Source of the DNA: a bacterium
GTDB taxonomy: Bacteria; Elusimicrobiota; Elusimicrobia; Elusimicrobiales; UBA9959
NCBI GenBank assembly: GCA_021811315.1
Contig: JAJZPF010000009.1
Span: 1 to 64,000, forward strand
Direction of reading: 5' to 3'
Length of the DNA: 64,000 nucleotides
Within the stretch, counting starts at the first letter, position 1. The number at the start of each line of letters is the position of its first letter. Shown in pieces: positions 49,793-58,352 of this stretch. The notes beneath the pieces were generated by a model, which was not told the origin of the DNA, searched no databases, and worked only from the letters and a program-made list of their open reading frames with translations. A program made the translations under genes and the position numbers.

Positions 49793-51202
49793 TCAGGGCT
49801 TGGCCGCATGTATAGCGTTGGTCAGGCAGTCCACGTAAGCCATCAGCTGCTGAACGCTTGCGCCGGGGCCGGGGTCGGTGCAGCCGTTCATGAATTCCAG
49901 GCCGGGGGCGGTAACGCCTTTCATTTCTTTCAGCAGGTCGTCCCAGCGGGTGTCGCGGGACCAGGCCAGCTGGTCGTATTTCTCATTGTAGCCCTTGACC
50001 GGCAGGTAGATCGCCAGGCCGTGGGAAGCTTCGTCGCGGCCGTAGGTTTCTTTGTAGGCCGTATTGTCGATGACGAGCTTGCCGGTCAGCGCGTCCGTCA
50101 TTGCGCGGCCTTTTTCGGCCAGGTTCGGGTCGGCCTCGGCGGCAAGGCGGGCGAAGTCGAAAAGGTCTTTATTGTCCTCGTAGGCGTAAGAGGCGGCGGA
50201 ATAAGCCTTGGCCTTTATCTGGGGCTTCTTGTCCGAAGCCAGCAGCGCTTCGGTCCAGGAGTTGAAAGCCGTCATGAACTCGCCGAGCGCCGACATCCGC
50301 ACCGCCGAGAGAGTGACTTTCTTGCCCTTGGAGGAATAAAAGCCGTCATAGGAGCGCACCATTTCGGCGGCAAGCTGCTCGCCGGTCTTCGAACCGTCGA
50401 AAGCCCGAAGCAGGGTGTCGTAAGGGAAGCCGGTCCCGGGCACGGTCTCCTCGGAGCCGACCACGTAGTCCGCGTAGCCGTTGACCTCGTAAAGAAGCTC
50501 GGCCATCTGCATCAGGCAGGCGTCATAGGCCAGGATATCCACTTTGCCGATCTCCCTCATCGCCGCGCCCAGTTCGGGGGTGGAGATGTGGTTCTTGGTC
50601 TCGAAATCGTAGGAGATGCCCTTGTTGGGAATGCCCGGCTTGTCGGTGATCCAGCCGGAGCCGTGGTTCCAGATTATCAAAGCGTAGTGTTTAGCGGGGT
50701 AATTCTTCATGCTCCATTTAGCGAAATCCGCAAGATGCTTCCAGTCGCCCATGTCCACCCTGTCGAAGGTCTGCATGGCCTTGGATTTGACTTTTTCTTC
50801 GTTTGAATCCTGGGTGACGTAGAAGCGGCGGGAGCCGGTCCAGTTGCCGTCGAAAGAGACGTCGTTCTGCTGGCCGTTCATCCGGCCGGTCTCGGTTACG
50901 ATATTCAGGGAAGCGTTGGAGCCGACCGTTTCCATCTTGTTGAGGTTGTAGAGGCCGGCGACTTCAAGATCGTTCTTGCCGTTCATATAGACCATGACGG
51001 TCCATTCTTTGGGGGCGAGGGGTTTGGGATCTTCGTGGGAGAACCAGCCCTTTTCGGGGGCCGGGGCGGAAACCTGCGGCGTGTCGATGCCGGACAGGGC
51101 CGCTTTCAGGTCGCCGGTGCCGCGGTCGAAATCCACCTGGGCGAATGCCGCTGGAGAAAGGGAAAGGATAAACGCGAAAGCCGCCGTTATGCGCCTGGTC
51201 AT
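49793..51202 (-). CDS. Clostripain-family cysteine protease (peptidase C11)
   Basis: Signal peptide (about 1-21) and a 469-aa chain. Catalytic His180 lies in I-I-W-N-H-G-S-G-W and nucleophile Cys229 in D-I-L-A-Y-D-A-C-L-M, the two marks of family C11. GGAGG precedes ATG 51202; an upstream in-frame start has no ribosome site. C11 enzymes often cut after Arg or Lys. The protein is predicted to be exported, with about 55 residues of linker before the catalytic domain, possibly a pro-region. No partner gene is recognised. Confidence 0.93.
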   Translation of the reverse strand: MTRRITAAFAFILSLSPAAFAQVDFDRGTGDLKAALSGIDTPQVSAPAPEKGWFSHEDPKPLAPKEWTVMVYMNGKNDLEVAGLYNLNKMETVGSNASLNIVTETGRMNGQQNDVSFDGNWTGSRRFYVTQDSNEEKVKSKAMQTFDRVDMGDWKHLADFAKWSMKNYPAKHYALIIWNHGSGWITDKPGIPNKGISYDFETKNHISTPELGAAMREIGKVDILAYDACLMQMAELLYEVNGYADYVVGSEETVPGTGFPYDTLLRAFDGSKTGEQLAAEMVRSYDGFYSSKGKKVTLSAVRMSALGEFMTAFNSWTEALLASDKKPQIKAKAYSAASYAYEDNKDLFDFARLAAEADPNLAEKGRAMTDALTGKLVIDNTAYKETYGRDEASHGLAIYLPVKGYNEKYDQLAWSRDTRWDDLLKEMKGVTAPGLEFMNGCTDPGPGASVQQLMAYVDCLTNAIHAAKP

Positions 51203-51379
51203 TCTGCCTCCGTTAACTTTCAGCAAATTCATTATCTAAAGTATAAGTAAAATGCGGGGAAAAATTCAGAAGCCAAAGACCCAGGCCGGGCCCGTATTAA
51301 GGGATATGGAAACCTGGGTCCAATGGTCCGCGGGCCCATTTGACCGCCCGGGCGAAATATGGCTAACATTGATTGAAGC

Positions 51380-52441
51380 ATGACCGAAGAAACGCCCCAG
51401 CCCCATAAACGCCGCGTCCGCTACAGCGGGAGGAACCCGCGCAAATTCGCGGAGAAGTACAAAGAGCTCGATCCCGCCAGATACGCCGGCGACATCGAGC
51501 ATATCCTGGCGAAAGGCCAGACGCCGGCGGGGATGCACCGGCCTATCTGCGTCGGCGAAATACTTTCGATACTGGACCCGAAACCCGGCGAGGTCTGCCT
51601 GGACGCCACCCTGGGCTACGGCGGGCACTCGGAGAAGCTGCTGCCGAAGCTGCTGCCCGGCGGAAAGCTTTTCGCGACCGATGTGGACCCTTTGGAGCTG
51701 CCGAAAGCAGAAGCGCGCCTGCGCGGGCTTGGTTTCGGCCCGGACGTCTTTATAGCGCGTAAAATGAATTTCGCGGGAGTGCTGGGGTTGCTGCCCGAGG
51801 CGGGCGGCGGCTTCGACTGCGTCCTCGCGGACCTGGGCGTTTCTTCGATGCAGCTGGACAACCCGGCGCGCGGCTTCACCTACAAAGCCGACGGGCCGCT
51901 TGACCTCCGGCTGAACCCCGGGCGCGGCAGGCCCGCCTCGGAAATGCTGAATACTATTTCCGCCGAAGCGCTTGAGAAGATACTTTTCGATTATGCCGAC
52001 GAGCCGCAGGCGAAAGAAATAGCGCAAGCCATTAAAGCGGCGCTTCTGCCGGTAACGACCACGGCGCGCCTGGCCGCCGCCGTGAGCGACGGGCTGAAAA
52101 AACTGGACCCTAAAACAGAAGACAGCCTGATAAAGAAAGCGCTGCAGCGCACTTTCATGGCGCTGCGCATCGCGGTGAACGAAGAGTTGAGCGTGCTTGA
52201 CCGCTTCCTGGACATTCTGCCCTGGTGCCTTAAGCCGGGCGGGCGGGTCGCGATCTTGTCTTTCCACTCCGGCGAGGACCGCCGCGTTAAAAAAGCGTTT
52301 TTAAAGGGAGAGGACGCCGGTATATATTCAAAAATAGCGCCCTCCCCGATGCGCCCCTCCCCCGAAGAGCGCCGCGGCAACCCCCGCTCCGCCTGCGCCA
52401 AGCTCCGCTGGGCCGTCCGCTCGGACAAGCCGGCGCAGTAA
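51380..52441 (+). CDS. rsmH: 16S rRNA (cytosine-N4)-methyltransferase RsmH
   Basis: Methylates C1402 of 16S rRNA with SAM. Motifs: H53-R-P-I-C-V-G-E-I-L, D-A-T-L-G-Y-G-G-H-S-E-K-L-L (75-88), F-D-C-V-L-A-D-L-G-V-S-S-M-Q-L-D, D-G-P-L-D-L-R-L and S-F-H-S-G-E-D-R. A basic N-terminal extension of about 50 residues precedes the family domain. It is not beside ftsI or mur genes here, unlike the classical dcw cluster. No Shine-Dalgarno sequence is clear before the ATG. Confidence 0.93.
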   Translation: MTEETPQPHKRRVRYSGRNPRKFAEKYKELDPARYAGDIEHILAKGQTPAGMHRPICVGEILSILDPKPGEVCLDATLGYGGHSEKLLPKLLPGGKLFATDVDPLELPKAEARLRGLGFGPDVFIARKMNFAGVLGLLPEAGGGFDCVLADLGVSSMQLDNPARGFTYKADGPLDLRLNPGRGRPASEMLNTISAEALEKILFDYADEPQAKEIAQAIKAALLPVTTTARLAAAVSDGLKKLDPKTEDSLIKKALQRTFMALRIAVNEELSVLDRFLDILPWCLKPGGRVAILSFHSGEDRRVKKAFLKGEDAGIYSKIAPSPMRPSPEERRGNPRSACAKLRWAVRSDKPAQ

Positions 52442-52444
52442 CGC

Positions 52445-52903
52445 TCAGTCGGCATTCCTCTTCGGACGCTCCGGCACCCCGCCCCCTTCGCCTGTATAAA
52501 AGACCCGCCGCTTTATCAAAGCCACGGTCTCCTTGAAGATCTCATGCTTAATAAGGTATTCGCTGCACCCCAGTTCCCGGCAGACGGCTTTATCCGCGGG
52601 ATCTTCGCTGGAGGTATGCATGATCACGGGGATGCTTTTAAGGCGCGGGTCGGCCTTGACACGCTGCAGCAGTTCTATGCCGTCCATGCCCGGCATATGT
52701 ATGTCGGAAACCAGCAGATAGGCCTTGCCCGGTTCAAAACAGGGTTCGCTTTTGCCTGAAAAGAAATTCCAGACCTCGACCCCGCTCTTGAACCGCAGCA
52801 CCGGGTTGGCCAGCCCGCTCTCCTTTAAACGCTCCTCCAGAAGATAGGCGTCCCCGTCATTGTCTTCGGCGAAGAGTATGGTCAGCTGCCTTTTCTTTTC
52901 CAT
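52445..52903 (-). CDS. Response regulator, REC only, with altered Lys-Pro motif
   Basis: A receiver domain of 152 aa with acidic residues E13/D14, phosphorylation site Asp67 (V-S-D-I-H-M-P-G-M-D-G), Thr97 and Lys119. The usual Pro after the Lys is replaced by His (Y-L-I-K-H-E), which could alter the switch. The C-terminus is basic and unstructured. Its start faces the perfect palindrome at 53057-53079. The PAS-LuxR regulator is the next gene upstream on the same strand. Confidence 0.88.
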   Translation of the reverse strand: MEKKRQLTILFAEDNDGDAYLLEERLKESGLANPVLRFKSGVEVWNFFSGKSEPCFEPGKAYLLVSDIHMPGMDGIELLQRVKADPRLKSIPVIMHTSSEDPADKAVCRELGCSEYLIKHEIFKETVALIKRRVFYTGEGGGVPERPKRNAD

Positions 52904-53056
52904 ATCTCACCTGTGCCCGGCAGGCCGAAGCCGGTTTATCCGACCCGGTCCAGCCGCTGTAGTATTTCAGTCAGAAACAGTTGTTTCAATTTTAAATGCC
53001 CCTCTTAAATATAATTGAATTTACCGGATTTGGGTATGTGATAATAATAGGTACTG

Positions 53057-53079
53057 AATGGGTATAGAATATACCCATT
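53057..53079. promoter_or_regulatory. Perfect 10-bp inverted repeat, candidate operator
   Basis: AATGGGTATA-GAA-TATACCCATT. A third GGGTAT copy lies at 53032 and a GGTACT at 53050, so four half-sites occur in 48 bases. No T-run follows on the minus strand. It is about 155 bases before the response-regulator start at 52903 and 30 bases after the end of the PAS-LuxR gene. Confidence 0.65.
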
Positions 53080-53108
53080 AACCGCCTGTTTTTTTTGCCT
53101 CACCCGGT

Positions 53109-54317
53109 TCAGAGGCTTTGCAGGAATGAGGTCAGGTTCTTGCCTTTTTTGGTCAGGCCAAGTTTCTTGCGGATATGGTTGCGGTGCTTGTTCACGGTCT
53201 GGGGAGAAGAGCTTGAAAGGCCGGCTATTTCCTTGGTGGTCAGCCCCGACTTTATCATATTGCAGATCTCTATCTCTCTGGGGGTAAGGTTAAGCTTTTT
53301 TTCGGTCAGGTTGCGGCCGAACGAGGAAACCAAGGACCTCAAGCTGTTCTCCAAGAGGACGGCGTAGTCGCGCGACGCGCCGCCCCCGCGTTTTATTTTC
53401 AGCACTATCGGCATGACGATCTCGTTTATATTCGCGGAGATATCGTTCTTTATCCTGCTTTTTTCGGCCTCTATCTCGCTTATCACTTCCTGGAAGGCGA
53501 CGTTTTTATCCGCCAGGCGCTTTTTCCCGGCTTCCAGCTCCGCGCAGGTTTTTTTAAGCGCCTCGTCCGCCAGCTTACGCTCGGTGATGTCGCGCACGAT
53601 GCTTATGGTGGTGTCGTCGATACATGGCGCCATCCGCACCTCGAAGTATGATTCCCGCCCATCGATCGGAAGAGAGTAATTAAGCGTCAGCACGGCGTTC
53701 GAATCCAGTGCGTCGGCGATCCCTTTCATCAGCAGTTCCGCCACCGGCGGCGGCAAGACCTCCGCGATCTTCTTATGAAGAAAAGCCGCCGGCGGAAGAA
53801 AGAGCAGGTCCTGGTCGAGCGCGTGGACGAACAGGAACTCTCCGTCCCGCCGGTTCGTAAAGATCATGTCCGGTATGGCTTTGATGAGCGAGAGGTTCCG
53901 GGCCTCGCTGGCGCGCAATTCCTCCTCCGCGCGCTGGCGCTCCGTGATATCGCGCTCGATGCAGATCCCGAGGCGCCTGCCCCCTACCGCTACCTCCTTC
54001 ACCGAAGTTTCCACGACCAGGGTCGAGCCGTCTTTCCGGCGATGGCTCACGACAAGGACGCCGCCCCCGGCGCCCTGGAGCCGGCGGCCGCGCTCCATGA
54101 CCATGGGCGCGGCGTCCGCGTCCGGGTCAAGGATCCCGATAGATTTTCCGATAACTTCCCCGCGCGTATAGCCGTGCATTTTCAGAGCCGCGGGGTTGGC
54201 ATCCCGGAGAATAGGCGGCCCGCCCGGCGCCAGCTCAAGCAGCATAATGCCGTCGCGCGCATTCTCGAAAAGCAGCTGGGACAGCTGAACGGCCTCGTCT
54301 TTTTCCCCCTGTGCCAT
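53109..54317 (-). CDS. PAS-PAS-LuxR regulator (402 aa)
   Basis: Two PAS domains (about 12-125 with a PAC end I-C-I-E-R-D-I-T-E-R; about 137-255 ending S-I-V-R-D-I-T-E-R-K), a helical linker, then a LuxR-type HTH at 340-400 (L-T-P-R-E-I-E-I-C-N-M-I-K-S-G-L-T-T-K-E-I). There is no kinase or REC domain, so it is a one-component sensor-regulator. The linker is coiled-coil-like, fitting a dimer. The palindrome at 53057-53079 is a natural candidate target. Confidence 0.9.
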   Translation of the reverse strand: MAQGEKDEAVQLSQLLFENARDGIMLLELAPGGPPILRDANPAALKMHGYTRGEVIGKSIGILDPDADAAPMVMERGRRLQGAGGGVLVVSHRRKDGSTLVVETSVKEVAVGGRRLGICIERDITERQRAEEELRASEARNLSLIKAIPDMIFTNRRDGEFLFVHALDQDLLFLPPAAFLHKKIAEVLPPPVAELLMKGIADALDSNAVLTLNYSLPIDGRESYFEVRMAPCIDDTTISIVRDITERKLADEALKKTCAELEAGKKRLADKNVAFQEVISEIEAEKSRIKNDISANINEIVMPIVLKIKRGGGASRDYAVLLENSLRSLVSSFGRNLTEKKLNLTPREIEICNMIKSGLTTKEIAGLSSSSPQTVNKHRNHIRKKLGLTKKGKNLTSFLQSL

Positions 54318-54608
54318 TTTAAGGACCTTCTTTTCCCCGCGGCCTGATGCCGCACGGCTCGGCGGGGACCACCATCCTCACAACTCCGCCGGGCAAAGGA
54401 TCGCGTCCGATGCCCATGGAAAAGCCTGAAGAGATAGAAAAGGCGGTGCAAAACGGTCTCGATACGCAAGAAAACCTAAAAAATCGCGGTTTTATCCCCC
54501 CGTGTGACCAAGCCGGAATTTCAGAAAGGATCTCCGGATATTTTTACCTGTTCCCGCCGAAGATCGGCATAAGAACCGTGCCCGGTTCAAGATCCTCCGG
54601 CTTTGAGT
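54318..54608. other. Intergenic stretch, 291 bases
   Basis: No gene is supported. It contains GCGGC-CTGAT-GCCGC (54338-54352), a short hairpin close to the PAS-LuxR start. CCGGCT-TTGAGTTT-AGCCGG, at about 54597-54616, spans the stop codon of the next gene. The promoter of the PAS-LuxR gene should lie here but no good sigma-70 boxes are visible. Confidence 0.5.
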
Positions 54609-55568
54609 TTAGCCGGGTTTTCTCAGGCCGTTCGGCTCGCCCGCCATCGTTGTCTTCGGCTTTACTTCGTTCCATTTTTCAGTCAGCGGCGGGCAGGGGC
54701 AGCCTTCATAGCTGTTCTCTTTCATCAGGTCGAACTCCGAGGCCTCGCCCATGGCCCAGGCGCCGCCGGCGCCGGGATTATAGCTGCGCTTGCTGGTCAG
54801 GTTATAGCGCTTCAGGACTATCCCTTTTTCGGTCAGCTGCCGCGAAACCAGCTCCTCCACTTCTTCGGTCAGCTCCCCAGGTATCACGAAGCCGGACCGC
54901 TCCCGCCATTTCGCCAGGAAATAATAACCGCGGAGGAAGTCGTACTCGTAGAACCTGGGGAAAGCGATCTCCAGCCAATCCTTGTCTATAATTTCCCCGG
55001 TGGAAGCTTTTCGTAAGAGCTTGTGCTTCAGCAGGTAAGCCGCACCCTTGTCCAGGAACTCCGTTTCTTCAGCGGTCAGTTCGCGTTTTCGGCAGAACAG
55101 CACCGCTTCAAGGCAGGGCAGCGTGGTAACTATGGAGCTTTTGGGAACGGGTTTTGTATAAGCCGCCTCGTCGCAGTTCAGGCCGCCGTCCGGCAGCTGG
55201 TATTTGAGGAACCAGGGCCTCATCCAGGGCAGTTCTTTATCCACGTCGACGCCGCAAGCGAACAAGAGCTGGTAGGCGCTGCCTACGGCGCAATGGCAGG
55301 CTATCTTCCGGTACGGGTCCGTCCCCTCCGGGAATTCTTCGGCCTTTACCGGGAAGACCGGCAGATAATGGCCCTTCAGCACTTCCGTCATTTTAGAGAC
55401 CGCGGCGGCGGGTATCTTTTCCGCCAGCCCCAATTCGTAAAGCAGAAGCATATGCCACCAGGGCGAATCCCATTTAGGCCAATAAGGATCGCGCCCTATG
55501 CTTTGCAGGGCTTCCGTAGAAGATAAGTAGGCGAGGGACCTTTTTAAGCCGCCGGCGGGAGTAGACAT
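54609..55568 (-). CDS. Terpenoid-cyclase/prenyltransferase-fold protein (319 aa)
   Basis: A mainly helical protein with repeats of the alpha/alpha-toroid type, including Q-L-P-D-G-G-L-N-C-D-E-A-A-Y, which looks like a weak QW-type motif of squalene cyclases and prenyltransferases. The catalytic D-x-D-D of squalene cyclases is not seen. Start at 55568 is two bases after the stop of the Cys-rich gene, so they are coupled. It is cytoplasmic by sequence while its neighbour is exported. Function is unknown. Confidence 0.72.
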   Translation of the reverse strand: MSTPAGGLKRSLAYLSSTEALQSIGRDPYWPKWDSPWWHMLLLYELGLAEKIPAAAVSKMTEVLKGHYLPVFPVKAEEFPEGTDPYRKIACHCAVGSAYQLLFACGVDVDKELPWMRPWFLKYQLPDGGLNCDEAAYTKPVPKSSIVTTLPCLEAVLFCRKRELTAEETEFLDKGAAYLLKHKLLRKASTGEIIDKDWLEIAFPRFYEYDFLRGYYFLAKWRERSGFVIPGELTEEVEELVSRQLTEKGIVLKRYNLTSKRSYNPGAGGAWAMGEASEFDLMKENSYEGCPCPPLTEKWNEVKPKTTMAGEPNGLRKPG

Positions 55569-55570
55569 GG

Positions 55571-56515
55571 TTACTTGATGAAACCGGACATCCTGGCTAT
55601 GGAGGCGCTGGGATTGGCGTAACTGCCTTTGTAGTAATGGCCCCATTCCAGGCAGACCAGGTTGTTCATCTCGGAAGCGGCTATCTCGTGGAAGAGCATG
55701 AAGCTGGAAAAAGCGAAGAGAGGGAGGCCGACCGAGCCCACCACCGCCCCGGCTGTGTGCATGGCGAGGCGCTCGAAAGCGAACTCCAGTACTTTTTCGG
55801 TGCCGATGATGCCGGCTTCTTTGCCTGCATGCCAGGCCAGGTGGTGCCCGACGGTCTGCGATTCCTCGACCGGCCCGACATAGACGCCTTTCACGCTCTG
55901 CTTTACGGCGCCGGCAAAGCGGTCTATAAGCTTGTCCGCCTCCGCCTGCTTAGATTTATTATTCTCGAAACTTTTATGGCAGCCGGCCGCCGCGCGCAGC
56001 GAGAAGTAGATAGACCCCTGCAGGTACCCGGCGCAGGAAGCACGGCCCTCGGCGCAGTCGCGCTCGCCCAATTTCCCGAGCATGGAGCCGCAGGCCATGA
56101 AATACATCGGAGTTATTTCCCCTTCCTCGGCCTGCTGTTTGCACATCTCCAGCACTTCGTTCACGCAGTTGAACCCCCTGTTATTACAGCGCCCGCCGCC
56201 GATGCCCTTGGCGAAATCCCTGATCGAGTTGTTCGCGCCGTTGCAGTCGTCCATATGCTTGTCGCAATAGGCGATGGACTTGTCGAGATGGCGCAGCACG
56301 GCCTCTTTCAGGTCGTCCTTTACCGCCGTCGCGGCTCCCTTCTGGTTCCCGGGCATGACTTCAAGGGCAGGGACTATACCGGCGTCGCCCCCGCTCCTGC
56401 TCTGCATAAGGGCCTCCCTCATGCTCCCTTCCACGCCGTCAAAATCGCCGGCCCCCGCCGCGCCGCCAAGCGCGCAGGAGAGGAGAAAAGCGAGAAGCAG
56501 GTTCCTTTTGGTCAT
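55571..56515 (-). CDS. Secreted Cys-rich protein of unknown function (314 aa)
   Basis: Signal peptide (1-22, A-G-A end). The mature protein has about ten Cys residues, mostly in the first 200 (Y-C-D-K-H-M-D-D-C, R-C-N-N-R-G-F-N-C, E-M-C, M-A-C-G-S, D-C-A-E-G-R-A-S-C-A-G-Y), and an almost Cys-free C-terminal part with a hydrophobic stretch (about 250-280) that may be a membrane helix. No family recognised. A textbook promoter with an operator-like palindrome controls it together with the toroid-fold gene. Confidence 0.82.
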   Translation of the reverse strand: MTKRNLLLAFLLSCALGGAAGAGDFDGVEGSMREALMQSRSGGDAGIVPALEVMPGNQKGAATAVKDDLKEAVLRHLDKSIAYCDKHMDDCNGANNSIRDFAKGIGGGRCNNRGFNCVNEVLEMCKQQAEEGEITPMYFMACGSMLGKLGERDCAEGRASCAGYLQGSIYFSLRAAAGCHKSFENNKSKQAEADKLIDRFAGAVKQSVKGVYVGPVEESQTVGHHLAWHAGKEAGIIGTEKVLEFAFERLAMHTAGAVVGSVGLPLFAFSSFMLFHEIAASEMNNLVCLEWGHYYKGSYANPSASIARMSGFIK

Positions 56516-56544
56516 ATTAGAATAATGGAAAACGCCGCCCCTAT

Positions 56545-56573
56545 AGTATAATGGGCGGCCCTTGACATGTCAA
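56545..56573 (-). promoter_or_regulatory. Promoter of the Cys-rich gene
   Basis: On the minus strand TTGACA (56568-56573) and TATACT (56545-56550) are 17 bases apart. The start is expected near 56538, 23 bases before the ATG. Confidence 0.93.
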
Positions 56574-56576
56574 GGG
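56559..56576. promoter_or_regulatory. 18-bp perfect palindrome over the -35 box
   Basis: CCCTTGACATGTCAAGGG is a perfect 18-base palindrome that contains the -35 hexamer of the Cys-rich gene. A repressor bound here would block RNA polymerase. The regulator is not known. Confidence 0.7.
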
Positions 56577-56589
56577 AGGGAGCTTCTTT

Positions 56590-57405
56590 TTATTTTATGA
56601 GATGTTTTACGGCCACGGAGGCGCAGGCCATGCCGAAAGCGCCGGTCACGAAACCGGCGGTGCCGAGGACCACGCTTTTCTTGGTGCAGCTCTGGAATTC
56701 GTTCTCGCCCTGGGGGCAGAGGCAGCCGGCTTTGCAGTCGGTGGATTCCATGGAGTCATGCGGCTTCTTATGCTGCTCCAGGGTGCAGACGCAAGTCACG
56801 CCGAATTTCCCTTTCCTGGGGAAAGCGTATTTTTCGCGCAGGATATTCCGCACGGCCCGGGCCAGCGGGTCCATCTCGGTCAGCCCCAGGTCCATCACCC
56901 GAACCTGCGTGGGGTCCATGCGCCCCCCGGAGCCGGTGGAGACCACCAGCGGGACCTTGTTTTTATGGCAGTAATCTATGAGGAAGCATTTGGAGGTGAT
57001 ATGGTCGATGGCGTCTATCACGAAATCCGGGCGCTCGGCCATCATGGCTTCGCAGGTAGTGTCGTTGAAATAGTTGGCGATCCCGTCCACCCGCGCCTCG
57101 GGGTTCACCAGCCGCAGGCGCTCCGCCAGGAGGAGGGCCTTATGCTTGCCTATGGTCCCGCTCAGGGCCTGGAGCTGGCGGTTGAAGTTGCGGATGCAGA
57201 CGGTGTCGAAGTCGACCACGGTGATGCGCCCTACGGCCGCCCGCGCCACGGTCTCGGCCGCCCAGGAGCCCACGCCGCCGCAGCCTATCACCATGACGTG
57301 GGACTTCTTCAGCTTTTCCATGGCCCCGGGGCCGACCAGGCGCGCCATGCGGTCGAAGCGCCGCTCCGGGTCTTCCATCTGCGAAAAATTTACAGGTTCG
57401 TTCAT
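56590..57405 (-). CDS. tcdA: tRNA threonylcarbamoyladenosine dehydratase
   Basis: E1/ThiF-like ATP-dependent enzyme that makes the cyclic form of t6A on tRNA. ATP-binding loop G-C-G-G-V-G-S-W (41-48), V-V-D-F-D (64-68) and the T-x-Q-V pattern fit CsdL/TcdA. A Cys-rich stretch in the last third (C-V-C ... D-C-K-A-G-C-L-C) is normal for this family in many bacteria. The gene starts 52 bases after pcm on the same strand. No csd sulfur genes are adjacent. Confidence 0.93.
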   Translation of the reverse strand: MNEPVNFSQMEDPERRFDRMARLVGPGAMEKLKKSHVMVIGCGGVGSWAAETVARAAVGRITVVDFDTVCIRNFNRQLQALSGTIGKHKALLLAERLRLVNPEARVDGIANYFNDTTCEAMMAERPDFVIDAIDHITSKCFLIDYCHKNKVPLVVSTGSGGRMDPTQVRVMDLGLTEMDPLARAVRNILREKYAFPRKGKFGVTCVCTLEQHKKPHDSMESTDCKAGCLCPQGENEFQSCTKKSVVLGTAGFVTGAFGMACASVAVKHLIK

Positions 57406-57457
57406 AGTCGCCTGTATCTATTTTATATTTTTTAGCTGCTCCGCCGGTCGACAATCC

Positions 57458-58219
57458 TCAATAATGCGCCCCGCTGTGTTTCAGCTCGGCTTCCCCGGTC
57501 ATGGGGACGAAGATCACCGGTATCAGCGATTCTTTTCTGAAGCCGGTCCCCGTCCTGCGTATCAGGACTAGCTCCTGCGAGAGGCGCGTTCCGACCGGCA
57601 TGACCAGCCTGCCTCCGGGCTTGAGCTGGTCCAGGAGCGGCTGCGGAACGTGCCCGGGCGCGGCGGTGACCATGATGGCGTCAAAGGGCGCCTCCTCCGG
57701 CCAGCCTTTATAGCCGTCCGCGCAAACCGTGCGCACCGAGGAATAACCCAGGCGGACCAGGGTCTCTCTCGCCGACCTCTCCAGCTCGCAGATTATTTCC
57801 ACGGAAAACACTTTGTTCGTAATACTGGCGAGCACCGCCGCCTGGTAGCCGGACCCGGTCCCGATCTCAAGCACTTTGTCCCCGGGCTTAAGCCCGAGCG
57901 CCTCCGTCATATAGGCCGCTATATACGGCTGGCTTATGGTCTGGTCCAGGCCTATGGACAGCGGCCTGTCGTCATAAGCCGCGTTTTTCAATTCCACGGG
58001 CACGAACTCATGGCGGGGGACCTCCCGCATCGCTTTCAGCACGACGGGATCCCTTACCCCCCTGGCCTCTATCTGGCCGGCCACCATAGCCTCCCGCCTG
58101 GCCCGGAAACCATCGCTGATGGCGATGGCTCCGGCCCGCTCTTTAAGTTTAGGCCGCAGCAATACGGCAAAGGCAATGACCAGCGCCGCGGCGATCAAAG
58201 CCGTAAGATAATTTCCCAT
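57458..58219 (-). CDS. pcm: Protein-L-isoaspartate O-methyltransferase, membrane-anchored
   Basis: Repairs isoaspartyl residues by methylation with SAM. SAM motif is L-E-I-G-T-G-S-G-Y-Q-A-A-V-L, preceded by P-R-H-E-F-V-P and D-R-P-L-S-I-G-L-D-Q-T-I-S-Q-P-Y, the PCMT hallmark. An N-terminal hydrophobic helix (about 4-24) is not normal for cytoplasmic Pcm and suggests a membrane anchor or export. ATG 58219 is preceded by a run of eight G on the minus strand. tcdA follows. A sigma-70 promoter is just upstream. Confidence 0.92.
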   Translation of the reverse strand: MGNYLTALIAAALVIAFAVLLRPKLKERAGAIAISDGFRARREAMVAGQIEARGVRDPVVLKAMREVPRHEFVPVELKNAAYDDRPLSIGLDQTISQPYIAAYMTEALGLKPGDKVLEIGTGSGYQAAVLASITNKVFSVEIICELERSARETLVRLGYSSVRTVCADGYKGWPEEAPFDAIMVTAAPGHVPQPLLDQLKPGGRLVMPVGTRLSQELVLIRRTGTGFRKESLIPVIFVPMTGEAELKHSGAHY

Positions 58220-58236
58220 GACCCCCCCCAACCCCG

Positions 58237-58264
58237 ATTATAACAATTAGAATGGAAAAATCAA
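58237..58264 (-). promoter_or_regulatory. pcm promoter
   Basis: On the minus strand TTGATT (58259-58264) and TATAAT (58237-58242) with a 16-base spacer. Start expected near 58230, giving a leader of only about 11 bases that holds the G-run ribosome site. Confidence 0.85.
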
Positions 58265-58306
58265 GCCCGAGGTGGAAGAAAGTCAGGTGAAATGGGAAAC
58301 CGGCAA

Positions 58307-58335
58307 TTGCGGGGAAAGCTCCCCCGCTGTATACT
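58307..58335 (+). promoter_or_regulatory. Promoter of the FlgO/CsgG-like gene
   Basis: TTGCGG (58307-58312) and TATACT (58330-58335) with a 17-base spacer. Start near 58342, just before GGGGAGG and ATG 58353. The spacer holds a GGGGAAAGCTCCCC hairpin. Confidence 0.8.
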
Positions 58336-58352
58336 TAATTTGGGGAGGGGTT

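Noticed and set aside
54182-54469. A 95-codon minus-strand frame upstream of the PAS-LuxR gene
   Set aside because: It overlaps the PAS-LuxR start in another frame and is Arg/Cys/His-rich without a ribosome site.
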